Below, in pieces: positions 1-7,096 of a stretch of 64,000 bases of DNA. Both the position numbers and the translations under genes were made by a program. Location of the stretch: NCBI GenBank assembly GCA_046269235.1, contig JBJZOS010000003.1, positions 1-64,000 on the forward strand, written 5' to 3'. Within the stretch, counting starts at the first letter, position 1. Each line of letters opens with the position of its first letter. Below the pieces are notes generated by a model. The model was not told the DNA's origin and did no database searches. It worked only from the letters and a program-made list of their open reading frames with translations. This DNA comes from Soonwooa sp032078105 (GTDB taxonomy: Bacteria; Bacteroidota; Bacteroidia; Flavobacteriales; Weeksellaceae).

Positions 1-264
1 AATGGTTTTGTGTTAAGCACTACTCAGCAATCAGACCCCTATGAAAACGCTGTTGCAGAACGAATTAACGGAATATTGAAATATGAATTTGGATTAAAAG
101 AAACCATTAAAAACAAAGAAATAGCCTCTAAAATGATTGCACAAGCGGTCAGAATTTACAACGAAAAAAGACTGCATTGGTCCCTTCAATTTAGAACTCC
201 AGAAGAGGCTCACAACAGTTACAATGAAGCAAAATATGTTTCTTATAAAAGAAAAACCGCATAA
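1..264 (+). pseudogene. IS3-family transposase OrfB, C-terminal fragment
   Basis: The reading frame is open from the first base of the window, so the 5' part lies outside it. The peptide carries the end of a DDE integrase core: a segment reading SDPYENAVAERINGILKYE, whose glutamate in AVAER fits the third catalytic acid, followed by a Y-N-E-K-R-L-H-W-S-L segment and a TPEEAH tail as in IS3/IS150 OrfB proteins. It stops at 262-264. I see no clear terminal inverted repeat or target duplication after it, so whether the element is complete upstream cannot be judged. It marks the left side of the accessory region. Confidence 0.8.
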
Positions 265-473
265 TGTTGTCGAAAAACCTACGCACAGAGCGGGAAATAA
301 AATGTGGGAAAATTGGATGGAAAAAGAAATGGAAATTTTTCCAAATTTTATTCTCGAAAAAAAACAAAAATCAACTATATTTGAATTTATAATTAACCCC
401 AAAAATGGTCAACCTATTTTGGAACATGACAAACACAACCAACACAATAATTTAATAGAAAAGATATACAAGT
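265..473 (+). other. unassigned stretch between transposase and oxidoreductase relic
   Basis: One frame stays open here in the +2 phase and ends at 473-475, with a lysine- and asparagine-rich translation containing KMWENWMEKEMEIFPNF. It has no start of its own outside the transposase overlap and I do not recognise it. It may be a coding remnant or simply AT-rich open frame. No terminator or inverted repeat is obvious. Confidence 0.3.
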
Positions 474-1478
474 AAAGGATTTTAAACAAGTTTACCAATT
501 TCAGAAGCAGACAGTTTTATACAATTTGAAAAAGAAACATCAGTGCCAAAAGGGTATGAATTGTTGGTGAAAATACAAGCTGTATCAATAAACCCTGTGG
601 ACTATAAGATACGCCAAAATAGTCTGAAAGATAAAATCTCAGACAATCCCAAAATTATAGGTTGGGACGCTGTTGGCGTTGTTGAAGCGGTTGGAGAAAA
701 CGTCACTTTGTTTAAAAAGGGTGACAAGGTTTTTTATGCAGGAGATATAACAAAGGACGGTAGTTATCAAGAATTTCAATTAGTTGATGAAAGAATTGTA
801 GGGTTCTCTCCTAATAATATTCTTATCGAGGCATCTGCTGCTATGCCGCTTACTTCATTGACAGCTTTTGAAATATTATTTGACAGAATGCAATTAAGTG
901 CAGAAAAAGACAATGGGAAATGAATTTTAATTATCGGCGGTGCTGGCGGTGTTGGCTCGGTAGCTATGCAGATTGCTAAAAATATTTTAGGTTTAAAAGT
1001 AATTGCCACTGCATCAAGAGAAAACTCAATAGAATGGTGTAAAAAAATGGGGGCTGATTTTGTAGTAAATCATAAAAACTTACTACAAAAGATGAAAAGC
1101 ATCGGCTATGAAACTGTTGATTTTATAGTGGACTTTGTGGACCTAAATCAATATTGGAATGCAATGGTGGAATTAATAAAACCACAAGGGAAAATTGTTT
1201 CGATTAGCGACCCGACTGAGCCTGTTAATTTACGTCAATTAAAAAGTAAAAGTGTAAGTTTTCATTGGGAGTTAATGTTTACCCGTTCTATGTTTCAAAC
1301 TGATGATATGGTACAGCAACATCACATCCTTAATAAAATTTCAAAGTGGTTAGATGATGGGATATTACAATCTACCTTAACGACCACATTGCAAGGTTTT
1401 TCGGTTGAAAACTTCAAAAATGCACATACTCAATTAGAGAGTGGCACCACAATTGGAAAATTAGTAATTAAGTATTAA
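474..1478 (+). pseudogene. zinc-type alcohol dehydrogenase / quinone oxidoreductase, broken by in-frame stops
   Basis: The translation matches an NADPH:quinone oxidoreductase-like member of the medium-chain dehydrogenase family. The N-terminal GroES-like part includes VKIQAVSINPVDYKIRQ and the Rossmann part contains GGAGGVGSVAMQIAK. All pieces lie in one frame, but a TAA at 483-485 interrupts the first residues, no ATG precedes it, and a TGA at 921-923 falls just before the ILIIGGAGGVG nucleotide-binding loop, probably replacing a serine codon. The stop at 1476-1478 is the normal C-terminus. There is no frameshift, so inactivation looks recent. Family assignment is firm; substrate is unknown. 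Confidence 0.85.
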
Positions 1479-1504
1479 AAGTATAGATGACTACTAAAGA
1501 AAGG

Positions 1505-1650
1505 CGAACGGCTAACATGTATTGGCAATAGTGGGGCTGACAGTTGTAAATTCAACATTTAGTATTCTATCGGGCATTTGTGCAAATGTTGTGCTGACGT
1601 TTTTCAAATGCCCATCCATCGCCAATACGTAAACTGTTGTGTGCAAGGCT
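1505..1650. repeat. structured intergenic inverted-repeat element A (attC-like)
   Basis: Directly after the oxidoreductase relic, GTATTGGC (1519-1526) pairs with GCCAATAC (1621-1628), and GGGCATTTG (1572-1580) pairs with CAAATGCCC (1605-1613). The outer ends read CGGCTAACA and TGTTGTGTGC. The size and folded shape recall integron attC sites and the structured intergenic repeats seen after accessory genes in Bacteroidetes. Calling it a recombination site is inference; no integron integrase is in the window. Confidence 0.4.
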
Positions 1651-1743
1651 AAACGACCTCTTCATCCAAACTTGAGCAAACGATTTTGAAATAGAAATTT
1701 AATATATTTACAATGCCAAAATGTTTTTTAAAACAACACTATT

Positions 1744-2592
1744 ATGGACATTACAAATCTTCCCGAAAATTTATTTGAGGGCAACCACAATTCGTCAGAA
1801 TTGCAAATTGCTAATTACGAAGTGTATAAAAATGCTTCCAAAAACAAAATTAACCTAAACAAAAATGTCATTAGTTTTTTGTTAGACGGACAAAAGGATA
1901 TTCACTTTTCTAACGACATCGTTTCTATAAATGACACACAATCTCTGCTTATTTCATCAAGTAATTTTTTATTGACAGAGATTGTTGGGACAAGCAGTTA
2001 TCGTTGCTTGCTTTTTTTCTTTTCTCAAAAAAACATCAGCGATTTTTTAGTGAAACACTCGCCTCAATTCAATCAAAATAAACTAACAATAACTACTCCT
2101 TATTTTCTTATAGAAAAAGACAATTTCATTGTTCACTACATCAATTCTCTCAAACATAGCTTTGATTTACACGAAACAATTTCACAAAAAATACTGGAAC
2201 TAAAGTTTGAAGAAATTATGCTTTACTTTGCTAATAAATATGGACAACCTTTTTTTGCTTATCTAAATTCTTTATTAACCAGCGAACGAGAATTATCGTT
2301 TAAAAAAGTCATTGAAAAAAACCTGTACACTAATTTAAACATTCAAGAAGTAGCGTTTCTATGCAATATGAGTGCATCTACCTTTAAAAGGAAATTCATC
2401 TCCATTTATCAAGAATCTCCCGGCAAATGGTTTCAACAAACACGATTGAACAAAGCAAGAGAATTGCTGCTTAAAAACAAAGCAACTCCTTCCGAAATTT
2501 ATATGGAATTTGGCTACGATAGCCTATCAAATTTTAGTACTGCCTTTAAAAATGAGTTCGGATACAGCCCAAGACAGACTAACACAGTTTGA
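1744..2592 (+). CDS. AraC-family transcriptional regulator
   Basis: A 282-residue protein with a divergent N-terminal sensing half and a C-terminal AraC/XylS DNA-binding domain of about 90 residues. The first helix-turn-helix lies around NIQEVAFLCNMSASTFKRKF and the second around PSEIYMEFGYDSLSNFS, ending with the family signature F-G-Y-S-P-R-Q. The ligand is unknown. The gene stands alone, downstream of element A. Its stop codon overlaps the first bases of a 28-bp sequence that recurs upstream of the GlcG/HbpS gene at 3585, with two direct TTGAmC half-sites 21 bp apart, the usual layout for AraC dimers. I infer that it controls the monooxygenase gene at 2693 and the gene at 3585. Confidence 0.9.
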   Translation: MDITNLPENLFEGNHNSSELQIANYEVYKNASKNKINLNKNVISFLLDGQKDIHFSNDIVSINDTQSLLISSSNFLLTEIVGTSSYRCLLFFFSQKNISDFLVKHSPQFNQNKLTITTPYFLIEKDNFIVHYINSLKHSFDLHETISQKILELKFEEIMLYFANKYGQPFFAYLNSLLTSERELSFKKVIEKNLYTNLNIQEVAFLCNMSASTFKRKFISIYQESPGKWFQQTRLNKARELLLKNKATPSEIYMEFGYDSLSNFSTAFKNEFGYSPRQTNTV

Positions 2593-2616
2593 CCTTTTTT
2601 CATAAGTTTTTGAACT
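2589..2616 (+). promoter_or_regulatory. candidate AraC operator, copy 1
   Basis: The 28-bp sequence has half-sites TTGACC and TTGAAC in direct orientation with starts 21 bp apart. It lies 76 bp before the ATG of the monooxygenase gene. It matches 27 of 28 positions with 3482-3509, which sits 75 bp before the next gene. Equal sequence and spacing argue for a shared regulatory site. Assignment to the adjacent AraC protein is inference. Confidence 0.6.
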
Positions 2617-2692
2617 AAATACAAAAGCCTCGCAAGCTTGATTGAGCTAAATTTGTTAAAACAAAATTGGTTTAATTAAAAAATAAAAAGAC

Positions 2693-2986
2693 ATGAAAAA
2701 ATTAGGATTATTAGTTCGACTAGAAGCAAAAGCTGGAAAAGAAAAAAATGTTGAAGAGTTTATTACAAGTGCATTGCCACTTGCTAATGAAGAAGCGGGT
2801 ACTATTACATGGTATGCGTTCCGTATTGACGCTTCTACATTTGGCATTTTTGACACTTTTTCAGATGAAGAAGGCAGAGAAGCACATCTTGGTGGTAAGA
2901 TTGCACAGGCGTTAATGGAAAATGCACCTGAATTGTTGGCTACTGCACCATCTATAGAGAAAATAGACGTTTTAGCGGCTAAATAA
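2693..2986 (+). CDS. putative quinol monooxygenase (ABM-domain protein)
   Basis: A 97-residue single-domain protein of the antibiotic-biosynthesis-monooxygenase (ABM) ferredoxin-like fold, related to YgiN-type quinol monooxygenases. Visible family features are the N-terminal strand GLLVRLEAKAGKEKNVEEF, the central T-W-Y-A-F-R strand, and the conserved D-T-F-S-D-E-E-G-R-E-A-H-L-G-G segment. These proteins usually act as small dimers on quinones or reactive carbonyls, or in heme-related chemistry. The exact substrate cannot be read here. It follows the AraC regulator by 100 bp, with the shared 28-bp site between, and is followed by a strong inverted repeat. Confidence 0.85.
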   Translation: MKKLGLLVRLEAKAGKEKNVEEFITSALPLANEEAGTITWYAFRIDASTFGIFDTFSDEEGREAHLGGKIAQALMENAPELLATAPSIEKIDVLAAK

Positions 2987-3010
2987 ACATACCACAATTA
3001 TTATAAAATG

Positions 3011-3055
3011 GCAGCCTGTCAAAGTTCTGTAAAGGAATTTGGACAGGCTGCATTT
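3011..3055 (+). terminator. stem-loop after the monooxygenase gene
   Basis: GCAGCCTGTC (3011-3020) and GACAGGCTGC (3042-3051) form a perfect 10-bp stem with a 21-nt loop, 24 bp after the stop. The T-tract after it is weak, so it may be a terminator or an RNA-stabilising stem. Confidence 0.5.
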
Positions 3056-3104
3056 GTTTACAAAACAGCTTGATCATAAATTAAGCTTAGACTGACGAAG
3101 AAAC

Positions 3105-3245
3105 CCAGCACACAACAGGAGTTTGCCAAAAGCGGGGTTGAAGTGCTTCTATTAAACATTTCTGCAAGGTTCAATAGTAGTAATTCTATTGAGTTTTGTG
3201 CTAAAAAACACCGACTTCGGAAAGCCTCGAAACTTTATGGGCAAT
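3105..3245. repeat. structured intergenic element B (attC-like)
   Basis: The region starts near CACACAACAGGAGTTTGCC and ends near AAAGCCTCGAAACTTTATG. The left arm (around 3119-3136, GAGTTTGCCAAAAGCGGGG) and right arm (around 3211-3230) are imperfectly complementary, and an inner AATAG...CTATT pair is present. Like element A it contains a TTTTGTGCTA / TTGTGCTGAC type motif in its right half. It has the same general build as element A and could be a second attC-like or repeat element. No gene lies in it. Confidence 0.35.
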
Positions 3246-3317
3246 CGCAGCGTAGACTCAAGAATCTAACGCAATTTTAAGGCAAAAAAATGACTTAAAA
3301 TTGTAGAAAGTAAAATT

Positions 3318-3452
3318 CATTCTAACTTAAAAGAGCGGGGGAATTTAGAACCTTCCAACATGTATTTGGATTATGGCTATAACAATCTTTCAAACTTTAG
3401 TATTGCCTTTAAAAACAAATTTGGAATTAATCCAAGAGAAATAACTTCATAA
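3318..3452 (+). pseudogene. AraC-family regulator, C-terminal remnant
   Basis: The last 45 codons translate to an AraC second helix-turn-helix: a MYLDYGYNNLSNFSIAFKN segment followed by the F-G-I-N-P-R-E terminus, closely parallel to the intact regulator at 1744. Upstream sequence has stops in this frame and no recognisable remainder. It is therefore the 3' end of a second, decayed AraC gene. Like the intact one, it is followed by a copy of the 28-bp site. Confidence 0.75.
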
Positions 3453-3481
3453 GTTTCTTATTTTCAACTTTGTTTTCAAAA

Positions 3482-3509
3482 TTGACCTTTTTTCATAAGT
3501 TATTGAACT
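3482..3509 (+). promoter_or_regulatory. candidate AraC operator, copy 2
   Basis: This 28-bp sequence is identical to 2589-2616 except at one position (A for T at 3502). It keeps the TTGACC and TTGAAC half-sites with 21-bp periodicity and lies 75 bp before the ATG at 3585. Confidence 0.6.
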
Positions 3510-3584
3510 GTTTTAGTAATTCATAAAGACAACTCTCACGGTATATTTACATCAGAAATAATAACAAAACTAAAACATAAAATT

Positions 3585-3983
3585 ATGAACATTACATTGG
3601 AGCAAGCAGAAAAAGTAATTTCTGTAGCAAAAGAAAAATCGAAAGCTATTGACACAAAAATGAACATTGCCGTTGTTGATGCGGGAGCAAATTTAGTAGC
3701 ATTTAGTCGTATGGACGGAGCTTGGTTAGGTTCTGTAGACATCTCAATAAAGAAAGCAAAAACCGCTCGTTATTTTGATATGAATAGTGGAGCTATTGGA
3801 GAATTATCTCAGCCAGGAGGTTCTCTTTACAACATTGAACATTCAAATAATGGATTGATTACTTTCCCTGGAGGCGTGCCTATCAAGAATGCTCAAGGCG
3901 AAATTATTGGTGCTATCGGAGTAAGCGGAAGTACTGTAGAAAACGACCACACTGTTGCAGAAGCAGGTGCATCTGCTATCTAA
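3585..3983 (+). CDS. GlcG/HbpS family heme-binding protein
   Basis: A 132-residue protein of the GlcG/HbpS (DUF336) family, single domain. Characteristic segments are the N-terminal LEQAEKVISVAKEKSKA helix, the MNIAVVDAGANLVAFSRMDG strand-turn, the SVDISIKKAKTAR helix and the C-terminal glycine-rich IGAIGVSGS strand. HbpS-type members bind heme or cobalamin or sense redox state; others are of unknown role. No signal peptide is visible, so it should be cytosolic. It shares an upstream site with the monooxygenase gene, suggesting joint control, and is closed by a strong terminator. Confidence 0.85.
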   Translation: MNITLEQAEKVISVAKEKSKAIDTKMNIAVVDAGANLVAFSRMDGAWLGSVDISIKKAKTARYFDMNSGAIGELSQPGGSLYNIEHSNNGLITFPGGVPIKNAQGEIIGAIGVSGSTVENDHTVAEAGASAI

Positions 3984-4005
3984 ATAATCCGGATTAACAA
4001 TATAA

Positions 4006-4038
4006 AGAGGATAATTAGTACGAGTTATCCTCTTTTTT
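4006..4038 (+). terminator. rho-independent terminator
   Basis: AGAGGATAA (4006-4014) pairs with TTATCCTCT (4025-4033) and is followed by a T-run. It ends the GlcG/HbpS gene and separates it from the aquaporin gene. Confidence 0.85.
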
Positions 4039-4049
4039 TATCAAAAATT

Positions 4050-4691
4050 ATGAAAAAATACCTTGCCGAATTTATTGGAACATTTGCTTTAGTTTTTTGT
4101 GGTACAGGGGCAATAATTGTTAATGAACAATCTAATGGTGCTTTGGGCTTAGCTGGTATCGCATTTACCTTTGGAATAATTGTTAGTGCAATGATTTACG
4201 TTTTTGGAATTATTTCTGGTGCACACCTAAATCCATCTGTAACTATAGCTTTGGTAACTGGAAAATTAATATCAATAAAAGATGCTATATCGTATATTTT
4301 ATATCAAATTTTGGGAGCTCTATTAGCAAGTATTCTACTTAAACTTATGTTCTCTGAAAATCGAACATTGGGTATGACAATTCCATCTAGTGGATTATTC
4401 CAATCATTTATTTTAGAGCTTATATTAACTTTCTTTTTAATGCTTACAATTTTAGGAGTAACATCAAAAAAAGAATTTTCTAACATAGCAGGATTTATAA
4501 TTGCAATAGTAGTTACTGGAATTATCCTTGTTGCTGGTCCCATCTCTGGCGGTTCATTTAACCCTGCAAGAAGTTTAGCTCCTGCAATTGTATCTGGAAA
4601 TATCTCTGCCCTTTGGATTTACATTTCAGCACCAATATTGGGTGCAATTATTGCAATGTTAATATGGAAATTGTTTAGCAAAACAGAATAA
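4050..4691 (+). CDS. aquaporin (MIP family channel)
   Basis: A 213-residue integral membrane protein with six hydrophobic segments and the two pore half-helices of the major intrinsic protein family. The first box is GAHLNPSVT, so it reads NPS (residues 61-63) instead of NPA. The second is SFNPAR (NPA at 171-173, followed by the conserved arginine 174). It should conduct water or small neutral solutes such as glycerol or peroxide across the inner membrane; which one cannot be decided from sequence. It starts 12 bp after the preceding terminator and has its own terminator, so it is a single-gene unit. Confidence 0.88.
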   Translation: MKKYLAEFIGTFALVFCGTGAIIVNEQSNGALGLAGIAFTFGIIVSAMIYVFGIISGAHLNPSVTIALVTGKLISIKDAISYILYQILGALLASILLKLMFSENRTLGMTIPSSGLFQSFILELILTFFLMLTILGVTSKKEFSNIAGFIIAIVVTGIILVAGPISGGSFNPARSLAPAIVSGNISALWIYISAPILGAIIAMLIWKLFSKTE

Positions 4692-4727
4692 AGAAAGCCA
4701 GCAGATATCACGGTGTATAAGTAATAG

Positions 4728-4757
4728 CGGTTTAAGTGCATACTTGAACCGTTTTTT
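4728..4757 (+). terminator. rho-independent terminator of the aquaporin gene
   Basis: CGGTTTAAGT and ACTTGAACCG form a 10-bp stem with a 4-nt loop, followed by TTTTTT. Confidence 0.85.
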
Positions 4758-4890
4758 CATTTTCAATACAGTTAAATGGAGCCAGGCATTTCCCCCGCTC
4801 CATTTTTTTATATTATTTTGTGAAAGGTTGAACCTTTGCTATGTATACAAGATTTATCTTGTATATTCAAAGAAAATTTCAATTGAGCAC

Positions 4891-4919
4891 AAAAAAAGAG
4901 ACTGAAAACAGTCTCTTTT
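4891..4919 (-). terminator. rho-independent terminator of the DJ-1/PfpI gene
   Basis: Read on the minus strand, AGAGACTG-TTTT-CAGTCTCT forms an 8-bp stem followed by a T-run, just beyond the stop of the leftward gene. Confidence 0.8.
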
Positions 4920-4932
4920 GTATTCTTAACTA

Positions 4933-5712
4933 TTAGAGTTTTTTAAGTTCTTCTAAAACTGCTTCGCCAACTGCATGAGCAGATTGAGGATTTTGTCCTG
5001 TTACCACTCTTTCGTCTACGGTAACGTGAGTTTGCCATAAACCAGATTTTTCAAACTTGGCTCCGCGTTCTATTAATTTAGATTCTAATCTAAATGGAAC
5101 CACGTCATCTAATTTCACAGCAGCTTCTTCTTCGTTGGTGAAAGCATTGATTTTTTTGCCATCTACCAAATATTTTCCATTGCTGAGTTTAATGTTCACC
5201 AATCCGGCAGGACCGTGACAAACCGCACTTACAATTCCATTTTTTTCGTAGATTTTTTGTGCGATTACTGCCAATTCTTCATTATCTGCAAAATCCCACA
5301 TCGTACCGTGACCTCCAGCATATAGAATCCCCACATATTCATCAGGATTTACTTCTGAAGGCGTCATGGTGTTCTGAATTTTATTTTGATAATATTCATC
5401 TGCCAAAAATCTTTCATTAACCTTATCATCTGGAGTATTTCCATAATACGAAGGGTTTCCACCTTTTGGACTCACGAAATCTATTTCGTAACCAGCATCT
5501 ACTAATACAGCCCAAGGATGTGTAACTTCACCTAAATAATAACCGGTAGATTCACCAGTGTTTCCTAATTTGTCGTGGCTCGTAACCACGAATAATACTT
5601 TTTTGCTCATTTTGTTAGATTTTATTGTTTGTGCATTGATCATATTAATCCCTAAAAAAAGAATACAACCCGTTAAGAAAATAATCTTGGATAAAAACTT
5701 GTTGTGATTCAT
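4933..5712 (-). CDS. exported DJ-1/PfpI family protein (Hsp31-like)
   Basis: A type 1 glutamine-amidotransferase-like DJ-1/PfpI protein. The ATG at 5712 is chosen because it begins a signal peptide (MNHNKFLSKIIFLTGCILFL followed by a short tail ending INAQ), giving 259 residues; an earlier ATG would precede the promoter. The nucleophile elbow SAVCHGPAGL carries the expected cysteine, and YAGGHGTMWDF is the Hsp31/HchA-type loop. Members act as glyoxalases, deglycases or holding chaperones. The gene lies just downstream of a Crp/Fnr gene, with a perfect TGTGA-N6-TCACA palindrome and its own TACCTTTG promoter between them. Periplasmic export is inferred from the leader. Confidence 0.85.
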   Translation of the reverse strand: MNHNKFLSKIIFLTGCILFLGINMINAQTIKSNKMSKKVLFVVTSHDKLGNTGESTGYYLGEVTHPWAVLVDAGYEIDFVSPKGGNPSYYGNTPDDKVNERFLADEYYQNKIQNTMTPSEVNPDEYVGILYAGGHGTMWDFADNEELAVIAQKIYEKNGIVSAVCHGPAGLVNIKLSNGKYLVDGKKINAFTNEEEAAVKLDDVVPFRLESKLIERGAKFEKSGLWQTHVTVDERVVTGQNPQSAHAVGEAVLEELKKL

Positions 5713-5743
5713 TTTACTATTGATTTTTAATGATTTGATAGTG

Positions 5744-5751
5744 CAAAGGTA
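5744..5751 (-). promoter_or_regulatory. -7 box (TACCTTTG) of the DJ-1/PfpI gene
   Basis: On the minus strand TACCTTTG matches the Bacteroidetes TAnnTTTG box, with a TTG 18 nt upstream (CAA at 5770-5772). The ATG follows 31 bp downstream. Confidence 0.6.
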
Positions 5752-5795
5752 AATGCAGCTCCCCACAAACAACAGGACCTACCTCACAACTTTCT

Positions 5796-5811
5796 TGTGA
5801 TCTACATCACA
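5796..5811. promoter_or_regulatory. Crp-type palindromic operator
   Basis: TGTGATCTACATCACA is a perfect TGTGA-N6-TCACA site, identical in half-sites to the E. coli CRP consensus. It directly abuts the stop codon of the Crp/Fnr gene (5812) and is centred about 55 bp upstream of the -7 box of the DJ-1/PfpI gene. The regulator's recognition helix reads SRETLSR, close to the SRETVGR of CRP. Autologous binding is inference. Confidence 0.65.
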
Positions 5812-6375
5812 TTACACCGAAAGCCTACTCAAGGTTTCTCTGGAAACACCTAAATATGAAGCGATTAATGTTTTGGGCAATCGTTGTAAAAGTGCAGGAT
5901 ATTGAGAAATAAATTGTTCGTAGCGTTCTTTGGCATTGCTATTCAGCAGAGACAAAATCCTTCTTTGGAGCGCGATATAACCATTATTAGACTTTTTCCT
6001 GAAAAAATGTTCTATTTTATGCAGATCTGCACAGAGTTTCTCCCGATTATATAGAGACAAAGTAAGTACTTCGGTAGATTCTAATGCATCAATGGTAAAA
6101 GTAGCTTCCGTTTGATTAAAATAGGCTTGATAATCGGTAATCCACCAATCTTCCATTGCAAATTGCATGATGTGCTCTTTCCCTTCTTTATTCAGGTAAG
6201 ATGCTTTTAACAAACCATTCATCACAAAATAGTCATTTTGTACGGTATCTCCTTCTTGAATTAAAATCTGATGTTTTTTAAATTTTTTCAAGGTAAAATG
6301 AGACAGGATGTATTCGAACTCCTGGTCGGTTAATGGCGTAATTTTCTCAATTTGACGTCTTAAAATCTCACTCAT
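5812..6375 (-). CDS. Crp/Fnr family transcriptional regulator
   Basis: A 187-residue protein with an N-terminal cyclic-nucleotide-binding-like beta barrel (LIQEGDTVQNDYFVMNGLLK region) and a short C-terminal winged helix ending in YLGVSRETLSRLSV. No cysteine cluster of the Fnr type is present, so it is not an iron-sulphur sensor. Effector unknown. It is the upstream neighbour of the DJ-1/PfpI gene in the same orientation, and the palindrome at 5796-5811 lies exactly between them. Many Bacteroidetes Crp/Fnr regulators control a single adjacent gene, which fits here. Confidence 0.9.
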   Translation of the reverse strand: MSEILRRQIEKITPLTDQEFEYILSHFTLKKFKKHQILIQEGDTVQNDYFVMNGLLKASYLNKEGKEHIMQFAMEDWWITDYQAYFNQTEATFTIDALESTEVLTLSLYNREKLCADLHKIEHFFRKKSNNGYIALQRRILSLLNSNAKERYEQFISQYPALLQRLPKTLIASYLGVSRETLSRLSV

Positions 6376-6634
6376 ATTTTTATCATTCTAAATGCAAAAA
6401 AAATAATTACTGACTCCAAATGTAAACTATTGAAAACAAATAATCCATCGCTCTTGATGGATTTTTTAAATTTGGCAAATGGAATTCTTATGAATTAGTG
6501 GGGAAAACAAAAGCTAAAGAAAGATATCTTGGTCGTGTTGTAAGCTCCCCCGGAAAAAGTACAGTTTAAAACGAGAAAATAATATTAATTTTAAACTAAA
6601 CTGTAATTATGAAGATTAATAAATTTAGTTCCAC
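6376..6634. other. intergenic region with orphan terminator and possible IS left end
   Basis: AATCCATC (6442-6449) and GATGGATT (6456-6463) followed by T's form a rightward terminator with no gene in front of it. From about 6540, the sequence GCTCCCCCGGAAAAAGTACAG leads to an ATG at 6609 whose short product MKINKFSSTQISKIL resembles the start of an IS3-type OrfA, but it stops at 6666-6668. This may be the left end of a decayed insertion sequence; the evidence is weak. Confidence 0.3.
6442..6468 (+). terminator. orphan rho-independent terminator
   Basis: An 8-bp stem with a 6-nt loop followed by a TTTTTT tract. It sits upstream of and divergent from the Crp/Fnr gene, with no rightward gene feeding it. 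It may be left over from a deleted gene. Confidence 0.55.
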
Positions 6635-6772
6635 TCAAATCTCGAAGATCCTTTCAATTATGAAATGAGTTTCAATTTGGATGTCTTTGATGAAAAAGTA
6701 ATTTTCTGGGTCTTGGTTGTAAACGCTGCCGTCTATTTCCATCTGATCTGGTGTGACTGATTTGTATTTCAT
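6635..6772 (-). CDS. possible small protein, 45 residues
   Basis: An ATG-started minus-strand frame whose product begins MKYKSVTPDQMEIDGSVYNQ and ends IIERIFEI. Composition looks protein-like (mixed charged, aromatic and polar residues) rather than random, but no family is recognised and no good promoter is visible. It could also be the stub of a longer gene. Overlap with the possible IS remnant on the other strand lowers confidence. Confidence 0.3.
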   Translation of the reverse strand: MKYKSVTPDQMEIDGSVYNQDPENYFFIKDIQIETHFIIERIFEI

Positions 6773-6880
6773 TGGTTTGTAATATTTTATCTATTGTTTA
6801 CTCAAGGTTAATTTAATAATTTTATATCTGTCTAGACAACGGAGTTTTTCAGTCTTTTTTAACTACAAAATTTAATTACA

Positions 6881-7096
6881 ACGGCAAGACAAAAAGGTCT
6901 TATGAAATACGTCGGAACAATCGGCGATGTAAGACATTTCAAAATCAAAGGGCAAGAAGGTTTTTTCGCTGGTATGGTAGGCGGACCTACTGCCGAGCAA
7001 GTGAAAGCTGCGCCAGAGTTCGAAAGAACTCACGAAAACGTGAACGAATTTGTCGGCTGTGCCAAAACAGGGATTCAACACACTTTCGTTCAATGA
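6881..7096 (+). pseudogene. conserved Bacteroidetes hypothetical protein, truncated, ACG in place of ATG
   Basis: The frame reads T-A-R-Q-K-G-L-M-K-Y-V-G-T-I-G-D, where related Flavobacteria proteins begin M-A-R-Q-K-G and continue with a GTIGD motif, a G-G segment and an FERT.EN..EF segment (here PEFERTHENVNEFVG). The expected initiator at 6881-6883 is ACG. The frame ends early at 7096 after CAKTGIQHTFVQ, where longer relatives continue. An internal ATG exists at 6902, but the missing N-terminus and shortened C-terminus suggest a relic. Function of the family is unknown to me. Confidence 0.55.

Noticed and set aside
6609..6668. Short ORF MKINKFSSTQISKIL as a gene
   Set aside because: Only 19 codons. 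At best it is the start of a dead IS3-type OrfA, so it is mentioned only inside the intergenic entry.
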